Shown piece by piece: positions 31,917 to 40,750 of a stretch of DNA of 64,000 bases. The notes under the pieces are model-generated. The model was not told the DNA's origin. It did no database searches and saw only the letters and a program-made list of their open reading frames with translations. Both the position numbers and the translations under genes were made by a program. Numbering within the stretch: position 1 is the first letter of the stretch; each line of letters begins with the position of its first letter. The DNA is from Phycisphaerales bacterium UBA3190. GTDB lineage: Bacteria; Planctomycetota; Phycisphaerae; Phycisphaerales; UBA1924. The stretch lies in assembly GCA_002364005.1 (NCBI GenBank), contig DEXG01000032.1, positions 19,455-83,454 of the forward strand, written 5' to 3'.

Positions 31917-32882
31917 CTATCGCTTCATGGTGTTGGCCCGACCACGGATCTCATCGATGATGTCCCGTACCTCGCTGGCCATGCGTGAGTTGGGGAACTC
32001 TTCAATGATCCGCTCGCCCACGCTCGCCGCGTCATCCCACGCCTTGTCGTGCACCGCCATCTTGAACTGAACGCCAAGATTATCTCGGGCCTTGCCGATG
32101 ACACCCCGGGCGACCTCTTGGAACTGCTCGGCCTCGTGCTCGCTGAGCAGGTGGTCCATCTCGCGCAGCAGGCTCATCGCCTCTTCGATCTCTTCGTTCT
32201 GTGCCGCCTGCAGGAACCGACGCTCGATATTCTGCTTGTAGCGATCACGCGCACTGATCACCCGGTGCCGAAGCCCATCGACCTGTGGCGCTTCGTGAAA
32301 CACCCGTGAGATCCGAGCCGCCTCATTCAGCGCCTGTTCCCATTCGTGCGACGCGATCATGCCCTCGAGCCCCGCGATCGCCTCGTGCACCGCCTTGTCG
32401 TGCGTCTGGGCCCGTGCACGCTCGATGCGAGCCCTGAACTGCTCAGCGTCGACGCGGTAGCCGAACCGCTCGGCAAGCTCACGCACCAGCACCAGCCCCG
32501 CGTCCCAGTCCTCGAGCTGAATATCCTCTTCGATCGCCTTGCAGAGCAGGTCCCGCTCCTTGCGCCGATTGAGCACCCGACGCGCATCATCCGAGAGCAC
32601 AATCGTCTCATTGAGCGTGTTCATCGTGTCGTTGAGCGATCGAATCTGCGTGCGGATCCGATCAAGCTCGATCGACTGATCCTTCTCCTCGTTGCCCGAG
32701 CTGCGGGCCGCCAGGCACACCGGGAGCGTCGTGAGCGTCAGCACGAGCGTCACCAGCCCAGCCAAGACCCACAACTCTTTGCCATCCGTGAGCCCATGCA
32801 TCGCCGCGGCAATGGAAAGCACCGCCGCACTCCCATAGATCGCGATGATCCATCCAGTTGAGAAACGACCGTGCTCGTCCAT
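31917..32882 (-). CDS. Membrane-anchored helical protein of unknown function
   Basis: The 321-residue protein has two N-terminal hydrophobic helices (IIAIYGSAAVLSIAAAM, LWVLAGLVTLVLTLTTLPV). A long charged helical region follows, with TPR-like pairs (e.g. LLREMDHLLSEHEAEQFQEV, VGERIIEEFPNSRMASEV). The soluble part probably faces the cytoplasm. No family is named. The start has AGGAG upstream. It is convergent with lspA, one base between the stops. Confidence 0.75.
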   Translation of the reverse strand: MDEHGRFSTGWIIAIYGSAAVLSIAAAMHGLTDGKELWVLAGLVTLVLTLTTLPVCLAARSSGNEEKDQSIELDRIRTQIRSLNDTMNTLNETIVLSDDARRVLNRRKERDLLCKAIEEDIQLEDWDAGLVLVRELAERFGYRVDAEQFRARIERARAQTHDKAVHEAIAGLEGMIASHEWEQALNEAARISRVFHEAPQVDGLRHRVISARDRYKQNIERRFLQAAQNEEIEEAMSLLREMDHLLSEHEAEQFQEVARGVIGKARDNLGVQFKMAVHDKAWDDAASVGERIIEEFPNSRMASEVRDIIDEIRGRANTMKR

Positions 32883-32924
32883 GTGTTGACTCCTGACTCT
32901 TCTACCGATGAGTTCGTGCGAGGT

Positions 32925-33302
32925 TCAGCTCCCGGGCACCGGCCCGCCACAGTTCTGCTCGACCGGGACAAAGCAGAGAAACCGGAACGGCTCGCTGGCC
33001 CCCTCCGGGACCGTGAACTGATGCAGCTCATTGGCAGGGACATACACCGTGTCACCCGCCGTCAGATCGTGCTGCTGCCCCTCCAGCAGCACCTGCGCCT
33101 GCCCCGAGACCACAAACACCTCGTGCTCGTAATCATGCTGATGCTTGGGGGTATGCCCGCCGGGCTCGACCGCGAATGAACGCATCGCAAAGTGCGGCGC
33201 ATGGTCTTCACGACCGATCATCACCGCCATCGAGGCACCCTTCACCCCATCCATCTGAACGGGGTTCATGTCGGTTTGATTGATATTTCTGATCAGCGGC
33301 AT
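32925..33302 (-). CDS. Cupin-domain protein
   Basis: The 125-residue protein is a single small beta-barrel cupin with metal-binding motif 1 GGHTPKHQHDYEHEVFVVSG (the His, His, Glu and Tyr/His positions) and motif 2 PANELHQF. Single-domain cupins bind a metal and act as dioxygenases, isomerases or small-molecule binders; the substrate cannot be told. The start has AGGAG. It is divergent from the MBL-fold gene with a 63-base gap. Confidence 0.85.
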   Translation of the reverse strand: MPLIRNINQTDMNPVQMDGVKGASMAVMIGREDHAPHFAMRSFAVEPGGHTPKHQHDYEHEVFVVSGQAQVLLEGQQHDLTAGDTVYVPANELHQFTVPEGASEPFRFLCFVPVEQNCGGPVPGS

Positions 33303-33365
33303 CTGTTCGACTCCTGATTTCTTCTTCGGGTTGGGTTCCCGCTTCTGTTGAGTTTACCATAGACC

Positions 33366-34043
33366 ATGAGCGATGCGCAGCACGAAACAGTCGGGTCCCC
33401 CGTGATACAGGTCTTTGCATTGGGTGGTTTCCAGACCAACTGCATGATCGTCACCGATGGCGACCCAGAACCCGGCAAGGCGTGCCTCATCGTGGACTGC
33501 GGCTATGAGCCCGAACCCATGCTCGAAGCCATCGAATCACAGGGGCTCAATCCCGAGCGCGTGGTCCTCACCCACGCCCACGCCGACCACATCGCCGGCC
33601 TGCTCGAACTGCACCGACGCGTCGGACCGATCCCCATCTCCATGCACCAGGCCGAAGAAGACTGGCTCAACGACCCGATGCTGAACCTCTCGGCCGCACT
33701 CGGGCTCAGTGTCACCGCCCCACAACCCACCGCATTCCTCAGCGAGGGCGATCAGGTTGCGATCGACGGCGTGGTCTTCGACATACGCGAAACACCGGGT
33801 CACTCACCCGGCGGGATCTCGCTGATCCACGCCGATTCAAACACGGCAATCGTGGGCGACTCGCTCTTCAATGGCTCCATCGGACGCACCGACTTCCCCG
33901 GCTCAAGCTTCGAGACGCTCTCGGACTCCATCCGGTCCAAACTCTACACGCTCGCCCCCGAGACCACCGTCTACCCGGGGCACGGGCCGACCACCACCAT
34001 CGGCCGCGAGATGGTGACCAACCCGTTCGTGCCTGCCCAGTAG
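33366..34043 (+). CDS. Metallo-beta-lactamase-fold hydrolase (glyoxalase II-like)
   Basis: The 225-residue protein has the di-metal motif THAHADHIAGL (HxHxDH), then ETPGHSPGG, AIVGDSLF and a late YPGHGPTT. This is the full ligand set of the MBL superfamily. Small enzymes of this kind act on thioesters, such as S-lactoylglutathione or persulfides. The exact substrate is unknown. Confidence 0.9.
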   Translation: MSDAQHETVGSPVIQVFALGGFQTNCMIVTDGDPEPGKACLIVDCGYEPEPMLEAIESQGLNPERVVLTHAHADHIAGLLELHRRVGPIPISMHQAEEDWLNDPMLNLSAALGLSVTAPQPTAFLSEGDQVAIDGVVFDIRETPGHSPGGISLIHADSNTAIVGDSLFNGSIGRTDFPGSSFETLSDSIRSKLYTLAPETTVYPGHGPTTTIGREMVTNPFVPAQ

Positions 34044-34056
34044 CGCAAATCGCCGA

Positions 34057-34602
34057 TCACATCACGCTGCCCAGTCCCATGCAACGACGCCAGGTCGAGA
34101 GCTGGCCCAGGTGGAACATGTAGTGATCGTGCAGCATGAACATCGACATCACATCGCGCGTGACAAAGAACTCCGCGGCCCGGCTGCTCCCGCCGATCTC
34201 ACCCGTCAGCGTCTCGTCATCGAGCTTGGCAATCTGCGCCTGAACCACCCCGTGCGCACGCTGAAAATGCGCAACGACCTCACCGAACGCCGGGTAGATC
34301 GTGCATTCCGGATCGTGCTTGCACTCGAGCCCCGCCTCGAACAACTCGTCGTACGACGCAGGCACAGCAGACTCGCCGAGCTCCGCGCCCAACGCACCCA
34401 TGATCTTCGCCGGGTAGATCGCCAGATGCCCGATGATGAAAGTCGCATGGTTGCAGTCCACAACCTTCCCATCGATACTGGGCTTCGACGCGGCTGTGCT
34501 CGGGTCGATCCCTTGCACCAGCCCCGCTGCGAGCCCCGTGGTTCGCTCAGACATGTTGAGCAGCAGACGGGCGGTGGTACTCAGTGCGGCGGCTTGTGTC
34601 AT
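34057..34602 (-). CDS. DinB-like four-helix protein
   Basis: The 181-residue protein has the scattered His ligands typical of DinB/YfiT-like four-helix bundles (HATFIIGHLAIYPAK near the middle, HDHYMFHLGQLSTWRR near the end). These proteins bind a divalent metal and often act as thiol S-transferases or are of unknown role. The start ATG 34602 has AAAGGAAG upstream; an in-frame ATG at 34632 is less likely. It lies 13 bases past the convergent MBL gene. Confidence 0.75.
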   Translation of the reverse strand: MTQAAALSTTARLLLNMSERTTGLAAGLVQGIDPSTAASKPSIDGKVVDCNHATFIIGHLAIYPAKIMGALGAELGESAVPASYDELFEAGLECKHDPECTIYPAFGEVVAHFQRAHGVVQAQIAKLDDETLTGEIGGSSRAAEFFVTRDVMSMFMLHDHYMFHLGQLSTWRRCMGLGSVM

Positions 34603-34640
34603 CTGATCTTCCTTTCGGGGTTCAATTTCCAACTGGTCAG

Positions 34641-35696
34641 TCAGCTACCAATATAGCGGCTATACACCGAGCGAGCAATCGCCGGGTCATCAGTCCCCTC
34701 AATAATCGCCCGCCCGTCATGAAACACGCTCAGTCCATACGGCTCATCACGCAGACACCCCTTCACCAGCACACCAAGGTGCTCGAAGGTCCCATGCATA
34801 CTCAGGGCGCGTTGCAGACTGGCCAGATCAACACGCTGCCGGGCCTGCGGGTTCACCTGAATCGCGTTCTTGCCGCAGATGCTGACCGTCCCCTCATCAT
34901 CACGATCGAGGAACTCGAAGCGACCCTCGCCGCAGCACGGGCACTGCGGATCCCTACTCCCGCTGAGATCGATGCGTCGACGCTGCCCCTCCCAGAGATC
35001 GAACTCGAGCAGCGAACGCATCGCTCGATCCCGGTGCCCCATGAGGATCTTGATCGCCTCGCTCGCCTGATACGACGCGATGATCGACGAAACCGGCGCA
35101 AACACCCCCGCCGTCTCGCAGGTCGGCTGTGAGCCCGGCGCAGGCGGCTCAGGGAACAGGCATCGCAGGCACGCCCCTTCAGGCGGCAGAAACACCGTCG
35201 CCATCCCCTTGGTCCCGATCGCCCCACCATACACATACGGGATCGCGTGCTTCACGCTCAGGTCATTGAGGATGTACCGCGTCTCAAAGTTATCGCAGCC
35301 GTCGATCAGAATATCCGGCTTGCCCAATCGCTCGTGGAGCATCAAGTGCTCGGCATCAAAGCTGTTGAAATCGGCGACAACCGGGTGCACCTCGACCTGC
35401 GGGTTCACCGCCCGCAGCCGCTCCCCCGCCGCGATCGCCTTAGGGCGATGCCGCTCGGCATCATCATCGGTATACAGCGTCTGCCGGTGCAGGTTCGTGA
35501 CATCCACCAGGTCACGATCGACGATCGTCAGCTTCCCAACGCCCGCCCGGACGAGCAGGTCGGCACACGGGCAGCCCAGAGCCCCCACGCCAACGATCAG
35601 CGCGTGGGACGACGCGAGATTCGTCTGGGCGGTAGAATCCCAGAACGGGAGCCGACGCTGCCGGGCATATCGCGGATTGGCATTCGATTCAGCCAT
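34641..35696 (-). CDS. ThiF/MoeB/HesA-family adenylyltransferase
   Basis: The 351-residue E1-like enzyme has the nucleotide motif IVGVGALGCPCADLLVRAG, the adenylation Arg/Asp region RQTLYTDDD, the acidic DILIDGCDN, and a zinc site formed by ACLRC and CPCC. Family members activate the C-terminal glycine of a sulfur-carrier protein (ThiS or MoaD) for thiamine or molybdopterin synthesis. No rhodanese domain is clear. ATG 35696 is preferred over the upstream in-frame ATG because homologues start at this region. Confidence 0.88.
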   Translation of the reverse strand: MAESNANPRYARQRRLPFWDSTAQTNLASSHALIVGVGALGCPCADLLVRAGVGKLTIVDRDLVDVTNLHRQTLYTDDDAERHRPKAIAAGERLRAVNPQVEVHPVVADFNSFDAEHLMLHERLGKPDILIDGCDNFETRYILNDLSVKHAIPYVYGGAIGTKGMATVFLPPEGACLRCLFPEPPAPGSQPTCETAGVFAPVSSIIASYQASEAIKILMGHRDRAMRSLLEFDLWEGQRRRIDLSGSRDPQCPCCGEGRFEFLDRDDEGTVSICGKNAIQVNPQARQRVDLASLQRALSMHGTFEHLGVLVKGCLRDEPYGLSVFHDGRAIIEGTDDPAIARSVYSRYIGS

Positions 35697-35725
35697 GCCA
35701 GATCGTAGACGAGCGGGAGACACGG

Positions 35726-36403
35726 ATGACACACTGCGCCAGCGAGAACCAGTTCCCCGCAGAGGGCTTCGGCTGGACCCCACCCAACCCCCTCCCGCTT
35801 CGCATCGAGAGCGACCGCCTGATCATCCGGACCTACACACGCGATGACATCGAAGAAGTCTACCGGGTGATCAACGAGACACGCGACCACCTCATCCCCT
35901 GGCTCCCATGGTGCCGCAGCGGCTACCGGGACATGGACGCCGCCACCCAGGAGATCGTCAACCAGATCATGGAACTGCGCGATCCCATGAAGCTCCATCG
36001 TGTGATCTTCGGCGTCTACCTCAAATCAACCGGCGAACTCATCGGCGGCAGCGGGATCCATGACATCCGCAGAGACACCGCATCCTGCGAGACCGGGTAC
36101 TGGGTCACAAAGAAACACACCCGCAAAGGCTACACCGAAGAGGCATGCCGACGCACCATCAGCTGGGCCATGCAATCGCAGGACAAGGGCGGCATGGGTC
36201 TCCGACGCGTCCGCATCTACTGCAGCAATCTGAACATCGGATCTGCAAAGCTCATCGAAAAGCTCGCCATCCGAAAGGAGGTCGAACAACCCGACGACTA
36301 CTTCATCGAAGGGATCGGGCTCACCGACCGCCTCGGCTGGGGGGTGCTCCAAACCGAGTGGGACTGCCAGAACCACCGCGTGATCACGCCCGCGTCAGCG
36401 TGA
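35726..36403 (+). CDS. GNAT acetyltransferase, RimJ/RimL type
   Basis: The 225-residue protein matches the ribosomal-protein-alanine-acetyltransferase type: LIIRTYTRDDIEEV, GGSGIHDIRRD, TGYWVTKKHTRKGYTEEA and RIYCSNLNIGSAKLIEKL. It uses acetyl-CoA to modify an amino group, but the target is unknown. The start has GGGAG. Its 3' end overlaps the convergent metallophosphoesterase gene by 20 bases. Confidence 0.88.
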   Translation: MTHCASENQFPAEGFGWTPPNPLPLRIESDRLIIRTYTRDDIEEVYRVINETRDHLIPWLPWCRSGYRDMDAATQEIVNQIMELRDPMKLHRVIFGVYLKSTGELIGGSGIHDIRRDTASCETGYWVTKKHTRKGYTEEACRRTISWAMQSQDKGGMGLRRVRIYCSNLNIGSAKLIEKLAIRKEVEQPDDYFIEGIGLTDRLGWGVLQTEWDCQNHRVITPASA

Positions 36404-37592
36404 CCTCCACGATCTCAGGCGGCACCCCAAACCGCACGGGCAGCAACGACATCCCAATACCCCGCGAGACCACAACCGGGAACGCCGGCCCCTGCACAAG
36501 ACCGCCCGCGTATTTCGAGCCAAACCTGCTGGGAACCATCGGCGTGCCGACAAACGGGATGCGCACCTGCCCGCCGTGCGTGTGCCCCGAGAACATCAGA
36601 TCCACCCGGGGCGATCCCGGGTCGGTCAACACAGGCAGTTCCGCTGTATCTGGGTGATGCGCCAGCACGATGCGCGGGGTTGCCCCGTCAACCTGTGAAA
36701 AACCACGCCGCGTATCAATCCCATCTTCAATGAGATCACCCAGCCCCACGAACGCCAGCGCCCCAGGACCCGGCGAGGCCGTCAGCGTGCGGGTCTCCGG
36801 ATCCAGCCACATCCGATCGTTATCGATCATCATCACGCCCTGCGCAGCAAGCGCCTTGGACATGCGCGGCCCATCGCCCCACCAGTCGTGATTGCCCAGC
36901 ACACCAACCGCACCGAACCTGGCCGCCTCAATCATCGGCTTGCACAACGCCGCCGCCTGATCGATCTCCCCGGTCCCGTCGTGAACATAGTCCCCCGTCA
37001 GCAGGAGCACATCGGGCCGCAGCGCCACAACCTGCTCAACCGCGTGCTCGATGAACGACGCGGGGATACGCGGCCCGAGATGCGAATCGGAGAACTGCAC
37101 GAGCCGCAGCCCCTCGAACGCCTCGGGCAGATCCCTGATCGGCAAGCTGTAACGACGCACCTTGATCGCCCACGGCTCAACCAGCGTCGCGTAGGTCGGT
37201 GACGCAACCGCACCCACCGCACCAACCCCAAGCACGCCGTGGGCCATAAACGCCCGCCGCGACGGGTTCGCCGGCTGCTCGTCCTGCACAGGCCTCGCAG
37301 TGACCGCACGGGCATGCATCTTCAGCACAATCAAAATCACGACACACCAGAATCCCCAGCCAATCCCATTGGCCGCGATGATGCCCAGCGGGTGATCACG
37401 AATCCCTGAGAGCCCCAGCACATACAGCGGGACCCAACCCGGAAGCGCGAACAGATACAGGAGATTCTCGAGCTGTCGCACGACCCCATCAAGATCGAAT
37501 GTCCAGATCGCGATCGATGCGGCGCTGCCAACGCCCGTACCGACTCCCCAAAGGATCAGAAGCGGTTTGGCTGAGCGGAGGGGATGGTGCAT
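36384..37592 (-). CDS. Membrane metallophosphoesterase with internal Tat-like segment
   Basis: The 402-residue protein has about three hydrophobic segments in its first 90 residues. A twin-Arg stretch with a hydrophobic run (SRRAFMAHGVLGVGAVGA) follows, then a calcineurin-like phosphoesterase domain: FSDSHLG, TGDYVHDG, LGNHDWWG and FSGHTHGG. It resembles YkuE and related lipid-pyrophosphate or cell-wall phosphoesterases. The catalytic domain could face the periplasm if the Tat-like segment acts as a signal, but that is inference. Confidence 0.87.
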   Translation of the reverse strand: MHHPLRSAKPLLILWGVGTGVGSAASIAIWTFDLDGVVRQLENLLYLFALPGWVPLYVLGLSGIRDHPLGIIAANGIGWGFWCVVILIVLKMHARAVTARPVQDEQPANPSRRAFMAHGVLGVGAVGAVASPTYATLVEPWAIKVRRYSLPIRDLPEAFEGLRLVQFSDSHLGPRIPASFIEHAVEQVVALRPDVLLLTGDYVHDGTGEIDQAAALCKPMIEAARFGAVGVLGNHDWWGDGPRMSKALAAQGVMMIDNDRMWLDPETRTLTASPGPGALAFVGLGDLIEDGIDTRRGFSQVDGATPRIVLAHHPDTAELPVLTDPGSPRVDLMFSGHTHGGQVRIPFVGTPMVPSRFGSKYAGGLVQGPAFPVVVSRGIGMSLLPVRFGVPPEIVEVTLTRA

Positions 37593-37640
37593 ACCGATCT
37601 CACTACACGAAGTTCCTGCACAGGGTTCATGGGATCAATG

Positions 37641-37672
37641 AAAAACCCCGGGGCCAAAGGGCTCCCGGGGTT
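37641..37672 (-). terminator. Terminator after rpsG
   Basis: On the minus strand the 9-bp stem AACCCCGGG / CCCGGGGTT has an 11-base loop and is followed by TTTC. It lies 24 bases past the rpsG stop. Confidence 0.8.
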
Positions 37673-37695
37673 CATATCGGTCGGTTTGTGATCGA

Positions 37696-38196
37696 TTATC
37701 GCGCGAAGTGGGCGAATGCCTTGTTGGCCTCAGCCATGCGGTGCGTCTGATCACGGGTGGTCATCGCCTTGCCCTCGCCGCGTGCGGCTGCCCAGAGCTC
37801 TTCAGCGAGCTTCAGGTGGGTCGGACGGCCCTTCTCGGAGCGGACCGCAGTAATGATCCAGCGGAAGGCCAGCGACTGCTGACGGTTGGTCTTGACCTGC
37901 ATGGGCACCTGGTAGTTCGCACCACCGATACGCTTCGAGCGGACCTCGACATAGGGCTTCACATTCTCGATCGCACGATGGAAGATCTCGATCGAGTCGG
38001 TGATCCCCTCGGCTTCGGCTTCAGCGTTGCCCTTGAGCTTTTCCTGAATCACATCAAGCGCGTTGTACACAACACGCTGGGCCGAGGTCTTGCGACCGTC
38101 GAGCATGATGCAGTTGATGAACTTCGAGAGCACCTTGTCGTTGAACTTGGGATCGGGACGAAGCTGTGCTTCCGAGTGTGTAATGCGGCCTGCCAT
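37696..38196 (-). CDS. rpsG: 30S ribosomal protein S7
   Basis: The 166-residue protein has the S7 core: a GRKTSAQRVVYNALD-like segment, a RSKRIGGANYQVPMQV motif, and RGEGKAMTTRDQTHRMAEAN. S7 organises the 3' domain of 16S rRNA at the decoding site. It has AAAGGA upstream of the ATG. It is about ten residues longer than the E. coli protein in mid-domain. The gene is followed by a terminator and then unrelated genes, so the usual rpsL-rpsG-fusA-tuf order is broken after rpsG. Confidence 0.97.
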   Translation of the reverse strand: MAGRITHSEAQLRPDPKFNDKVLSKFINCIMLDGRKTSAQRVVYNALDVIQEKLKGNAEAEAEGITDSIEIFHRAIENVKPYVEVRSKRIGGANYQVPMQVKTNRQQSLAFRWIITAVRSEKGRPTHLKLAEELWAAARGEGKAMTTRDQTHRMAEANKAFAHFAR

Positions 38197-38281
38197 GTGT
38201 CGGTTCCTTTCGGCTCATCTGCCCTGTCGGGCGCTGTTCACCCCGGTCGTCTTTGAATCACGCCGGGATTACTTGCCTGAT

Positions 38282-38309
38282 AAAAAAACGCACCACGCGT
38301 GCGGTGCGT
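38282..38309 (-). terminator. Terminator or attenuator between rpsL and rpsG
   Basis: Read on the minus strand, the stem ACGCACC / GGTGCGT with an 8-base loop is followed by seven T, 22 bases past the rpsL stop. It has all the parts of an intrinsic terminator and would limit readthrough into rpsG. Confidence 0.8.
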
Positions 38310-38330
38310 CGATTGAAAACTTGATGTCGT

Positions 38331-38705
38331 TTAGCCCTTGGCCTTCTTGGCACCGTACTTCGAACGGCCCTGACGGCGATCATCAACACCGAGGGTGTCG
38401 AGCGAGCCACGAACGATGTGGTAACGCACACCGGGAAGGTCACGCACACGACCGCCGCGAACGAGCACAATGGAGTGCTCCTGCAGGTTGTGGCCCTCAC
38501 CACCGATGTAGGCCGTGACTTCCTTGCCGTTCGACAGACGCACACGAGCGATCTTCCGAAGCGCCGAGTTGGGCTTCTTGGGCGTAGTGGTCTTCACAGT
38601 GAGACAGACACCACGGCGCTGCGGGCAGCTTTCCATATCACGGGTCTTGGATTTCTCAACCGGAGTCTTGCGAGGCTTACGGATGAGCTGGTTGATCGTC
38701 GGCAT
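38331..38705 (-). CDS. rpsL: 30S ribosomal protein S12
   Basis: The 124-residue protein has all the S12 landmarks (NQLIRKPRK, CPQRRGVC, TTTPKKPNSALRKIARVRL, GEGHNLQEHSIVLVRGGRV, DRRQGRSKYGAKK). Lys43 of E. coli, the streptomycin-resistance site, falls within the PKKPNSALRK segment and is Lys here, so a streptomycin-sensitive form is expected. A promoter-like TTGCTT-N16-TACACT lies 77-104 bases upstream. It is followed by a hairpin with seven T. Confidence 0.98.
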   Translation of the reverse strand: MPTINQLIRKPRKTPVEKSKTRDMESCPQRRGVCLTVKTTTPKKPNSALRKIARVRLSNGKEVTAYIGGEGHNLQEHSIVLVRGGRVRDLPGVRYHIVRGSLDTLGVDDRRQGRSKYGAKKAKG

Positions 38706-38781
38706 GCGTACTATCCCGTTCGTTCAAGGTGCTTCGCCGCGACGCGCAGCCAAGCCGGTGACCATCTTTGGTCGGGCAGGA

Positions 38782-38809
38782 AGTGTAGCACCCAGACACT
38801 GCGAAGCAA
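38782..38809 (-). promoter_or_regulatory. Promoter-like sequence upstream of rpsL
   Basis: On the minus strand TTGCTT, a 16-base spacer and TACACT match the sigma-70 pattern well enough to be considered. They lie about 77 bases before the rpsL start codon, in the divergent gap with mazG. Confidence 0.5.
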
Positions 38810-38881
38810 GCGACGCAAACCCCAAAAACCCATGCACGACCCGAACCAATCCACACGAGTCCCCATGCTACCATCGTCCCC

Positions 38882-39256
38882 ATGAGCGAACAACACCAGC
38901 AACCGCATCCCACCGAACAAGAACAGACCTTGTCGCCGGCACAGAAGGCCGCATCGATGACCGTGCGCGGCTTCCAGAAACTGATCCACGACCGCTATTT
39001 CGCCTCTGACAACGCCAGAGGCACCGCGGGCACCTTCCTCTACCTCACCGAGGAGTTCGGCGAGCTGGCAACCGCTCTGGCCAACTGCAACCGCCCAAAC
39101 AAGCCCGCAACCCCCGATGAACGGGCGAATCTCGAGGAAGAGTTCGCCGATGTCCTCGCCTGGCTCACCACCCTGGCAAATATCAACGGCGTCGATTTGG
39201 CCGACACGCTCATCAAATACACCGACCCCGATCGCGTCCAGGGCACCAAGGACTGA
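38882..39256 (+). CDS. MazG-like nucleotide pyrophosphohydrolase
   Basis: The 124-residue protein has the MazG metal sites LTEEFGELATAL (ExxE) and EEEFADVLAWL (ExxD), in an all-alpha fold. Proteins of this type hydrolyse nucleoside triphosphates to monophosphates and pyrophosphate, cleaning up aberrant nucleotides. This is a short single-domain form. Its stop is next to that of the convergent phosphatase gene, with no gap. Confidence 0.87.
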   Translation: MSEQHQQPHPTEQEQTLSPAQKAASMTVRGFQKLIHDRYFASDNARGTAGTFLYLTEEFGELATALANCNRPNKPATPDERANLEEEFADVLAWLTTLANINGVDLADTLIKYTDPDRVQGTKD

Positions 39257-40726
39257 TCACGAGCCCGCAGAGACCTCTGCCACATCGACCCCAGCCGACA
39301 CAGCATCCTCGTCAAACGCGGACGGATCGTTGCTGCTCAATGGGCGATAAATCTCAATCGCCAGCGTGTCATCATCCGGTGGCAGCCCGCCGCGATACGC
39401 CGCGACCTCTTCGAGAATCTTTTCGGCCCACTGCCCCTGCCCCCCACGCTCCGCCCCGGGGAGCACCGGTGAACAGAGCAAGCGACGCAAGCCATCGATC
39501 TGGAACATCTTCCCATCGAGCCCACGGGCCTCGATCGCCCCATCGGTATACGCGATGAGCGAATCGCCCGGCTCAAAGTCAATCTCGATCTGCCCCGACT
39601 CAAAGTCCGGCTCTGCACACGCCCCGAGCACAAAGGTCGTCGGCTGCAGGTCCTCCAGCGAGCCGTCGATCCCCCGAATAAACGCCGGCGGGTGCCCGCC
39701 CGATGCGTACTCAACCTTGCCGGTCTCGCAGTTCACCCGCATGCAGACCGCCGTCGCATAGATCGAATGCTTGGCGAGCGTCAGATGCACATACTTATTG
39801 AGCTTGCACAACATCTCACCCGGGCCGATATCCGGGTTCTCCGCAAAGCTGATATCGATCTCGCCGTGCAGCCGGTTCACCGTCAACGCCGCGGGGATCC
39901 CGTGCCCGGTGACATCCACGATCACAACCGACAGGCACTTGCCATCATCGGACATGCGTGTATAGAGATAATCGCCGCCGATCTGACGCATCGGCTCGTA
40001 CCGGTACGCATAACACAGCTCACCGATCGCCACGGGCGCTGGGAACAACGCCTCATGGACCTGACGCGCGTACGCCAGCTCCTGACGGAGCATCCCGTAG
40101 CGCTGATTGAGGAACTTGTTCGTCGCCCGCTGCACGCGGTGCGAATGCTTGAACCCGGTGATGAAGATCCCAGGCAGCGCAAAGGCCCCGCTGGCAACCG
40201 TGAAGAACGCCGTGGTCCCGACACCCGTGCTCTCGATCACGATGTGGCTGAACGCGCTGGCCGACAGGCACGCCACCACCGGAACAATGGCCTGCTTTAC
40301 CGTCCAAGGAAAAAGACAGCACGCGATGAAGTGAGCGAGCAGGAACCCAGCAAGCGCCGGCCCGCCCGTCATGTCCATCACCCGAGTCCCGATGCCCTGC
40401 ACCCCATCGAGCATCACCAGCCCCATGGTGATATAGATAATGGTCTGGCTGTGCACCCGCTTGCTCAGCACCAGCAAGAGCGAACCAAGGTACGCCCCAA
40501 ACCAGACGACCGTCGTGAGGAAGAAGAAGGCCTTCTGCCCGCCATTGGAAAAAATGGTCGAGACATCAACCCCCTGCATCACCATGACGATCGCCACCGT
40601 GGTCATGATGAGCCCAAGCCCACCCCAGATCGATATGAACCAGATCAGGCGGGTTCGGAGCAGATCATCAGTCTCCTGACGAAAAGTGCGTCGGAACTCA
40701 GTTGTCTCAAACGATGCGGTGGTCAC
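39257..40726 (-). CDS. Membrane SpoIIE-type Ser/Thr phosphatase (second of pair)
   Basis: The 489-residue protein has about five or six hydrophobic N-terminal segments (residues 25-175). A PP2C-like SpoIIE domain follows with IGGDYLYTRM, VIVDVTGHGIPAAL (metal Asp), ASGGHPPAF and LIAYTDGAIEAR. These enzymes dephosphorylate partner proteins such as anti-anti-sigma factors. No HPt, anti-sigma or STAS protein is adjacent. It lies 24 bases downstream of the similar 40751-42124 gene, from which it probably arose by duplication. Confidence 0.9.
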   Translation of the reverse strand: MTTASFETTEFRRTFRQETDDLLRTRLIWFISIWGGLGLIMTTVAIVMVMQGVDVSTIFSNGGQKAFFFLTTVVWFGAYLGSLLLVLSKRVHSQTIIYITMGLVMLDGVQGIGTRVMDMTGGPALAGFLLAHFIACCLFPWTVKQAIVPVVACLSASAFSHIVIESTGVGTTAFFTVASGAFALPGIFITGFKHSHRVQRATNKFLNQRYGMLRQELAYARQVHEALFPAPVAIGELCYAYRYEPMRQIGGDYLYTRMSDDGKCLSVVIVDVTGHGIPAALTVNRLHGEIDISFAENPDIGPGEMLCKLNKYVHLTLAKHSIYATAVCMRVNCETGKVEYASGGHPPAFIRGIDGSLEDLQPTTFVLGACAEPDFESGQIEIDFEPGDSLIAYTDGAIEARGLDGKMFQIDGLRRLLCSPVLPGAERGGQGQWAEKILEEVAAYRGGLPPDDDTLAIEIYRPLSSNDPSAFDEDAVSAGVDVAEVSAGS

Positions 40727-40750
40727 GGGTAGCTCCGCTGCGGTCTCAAG

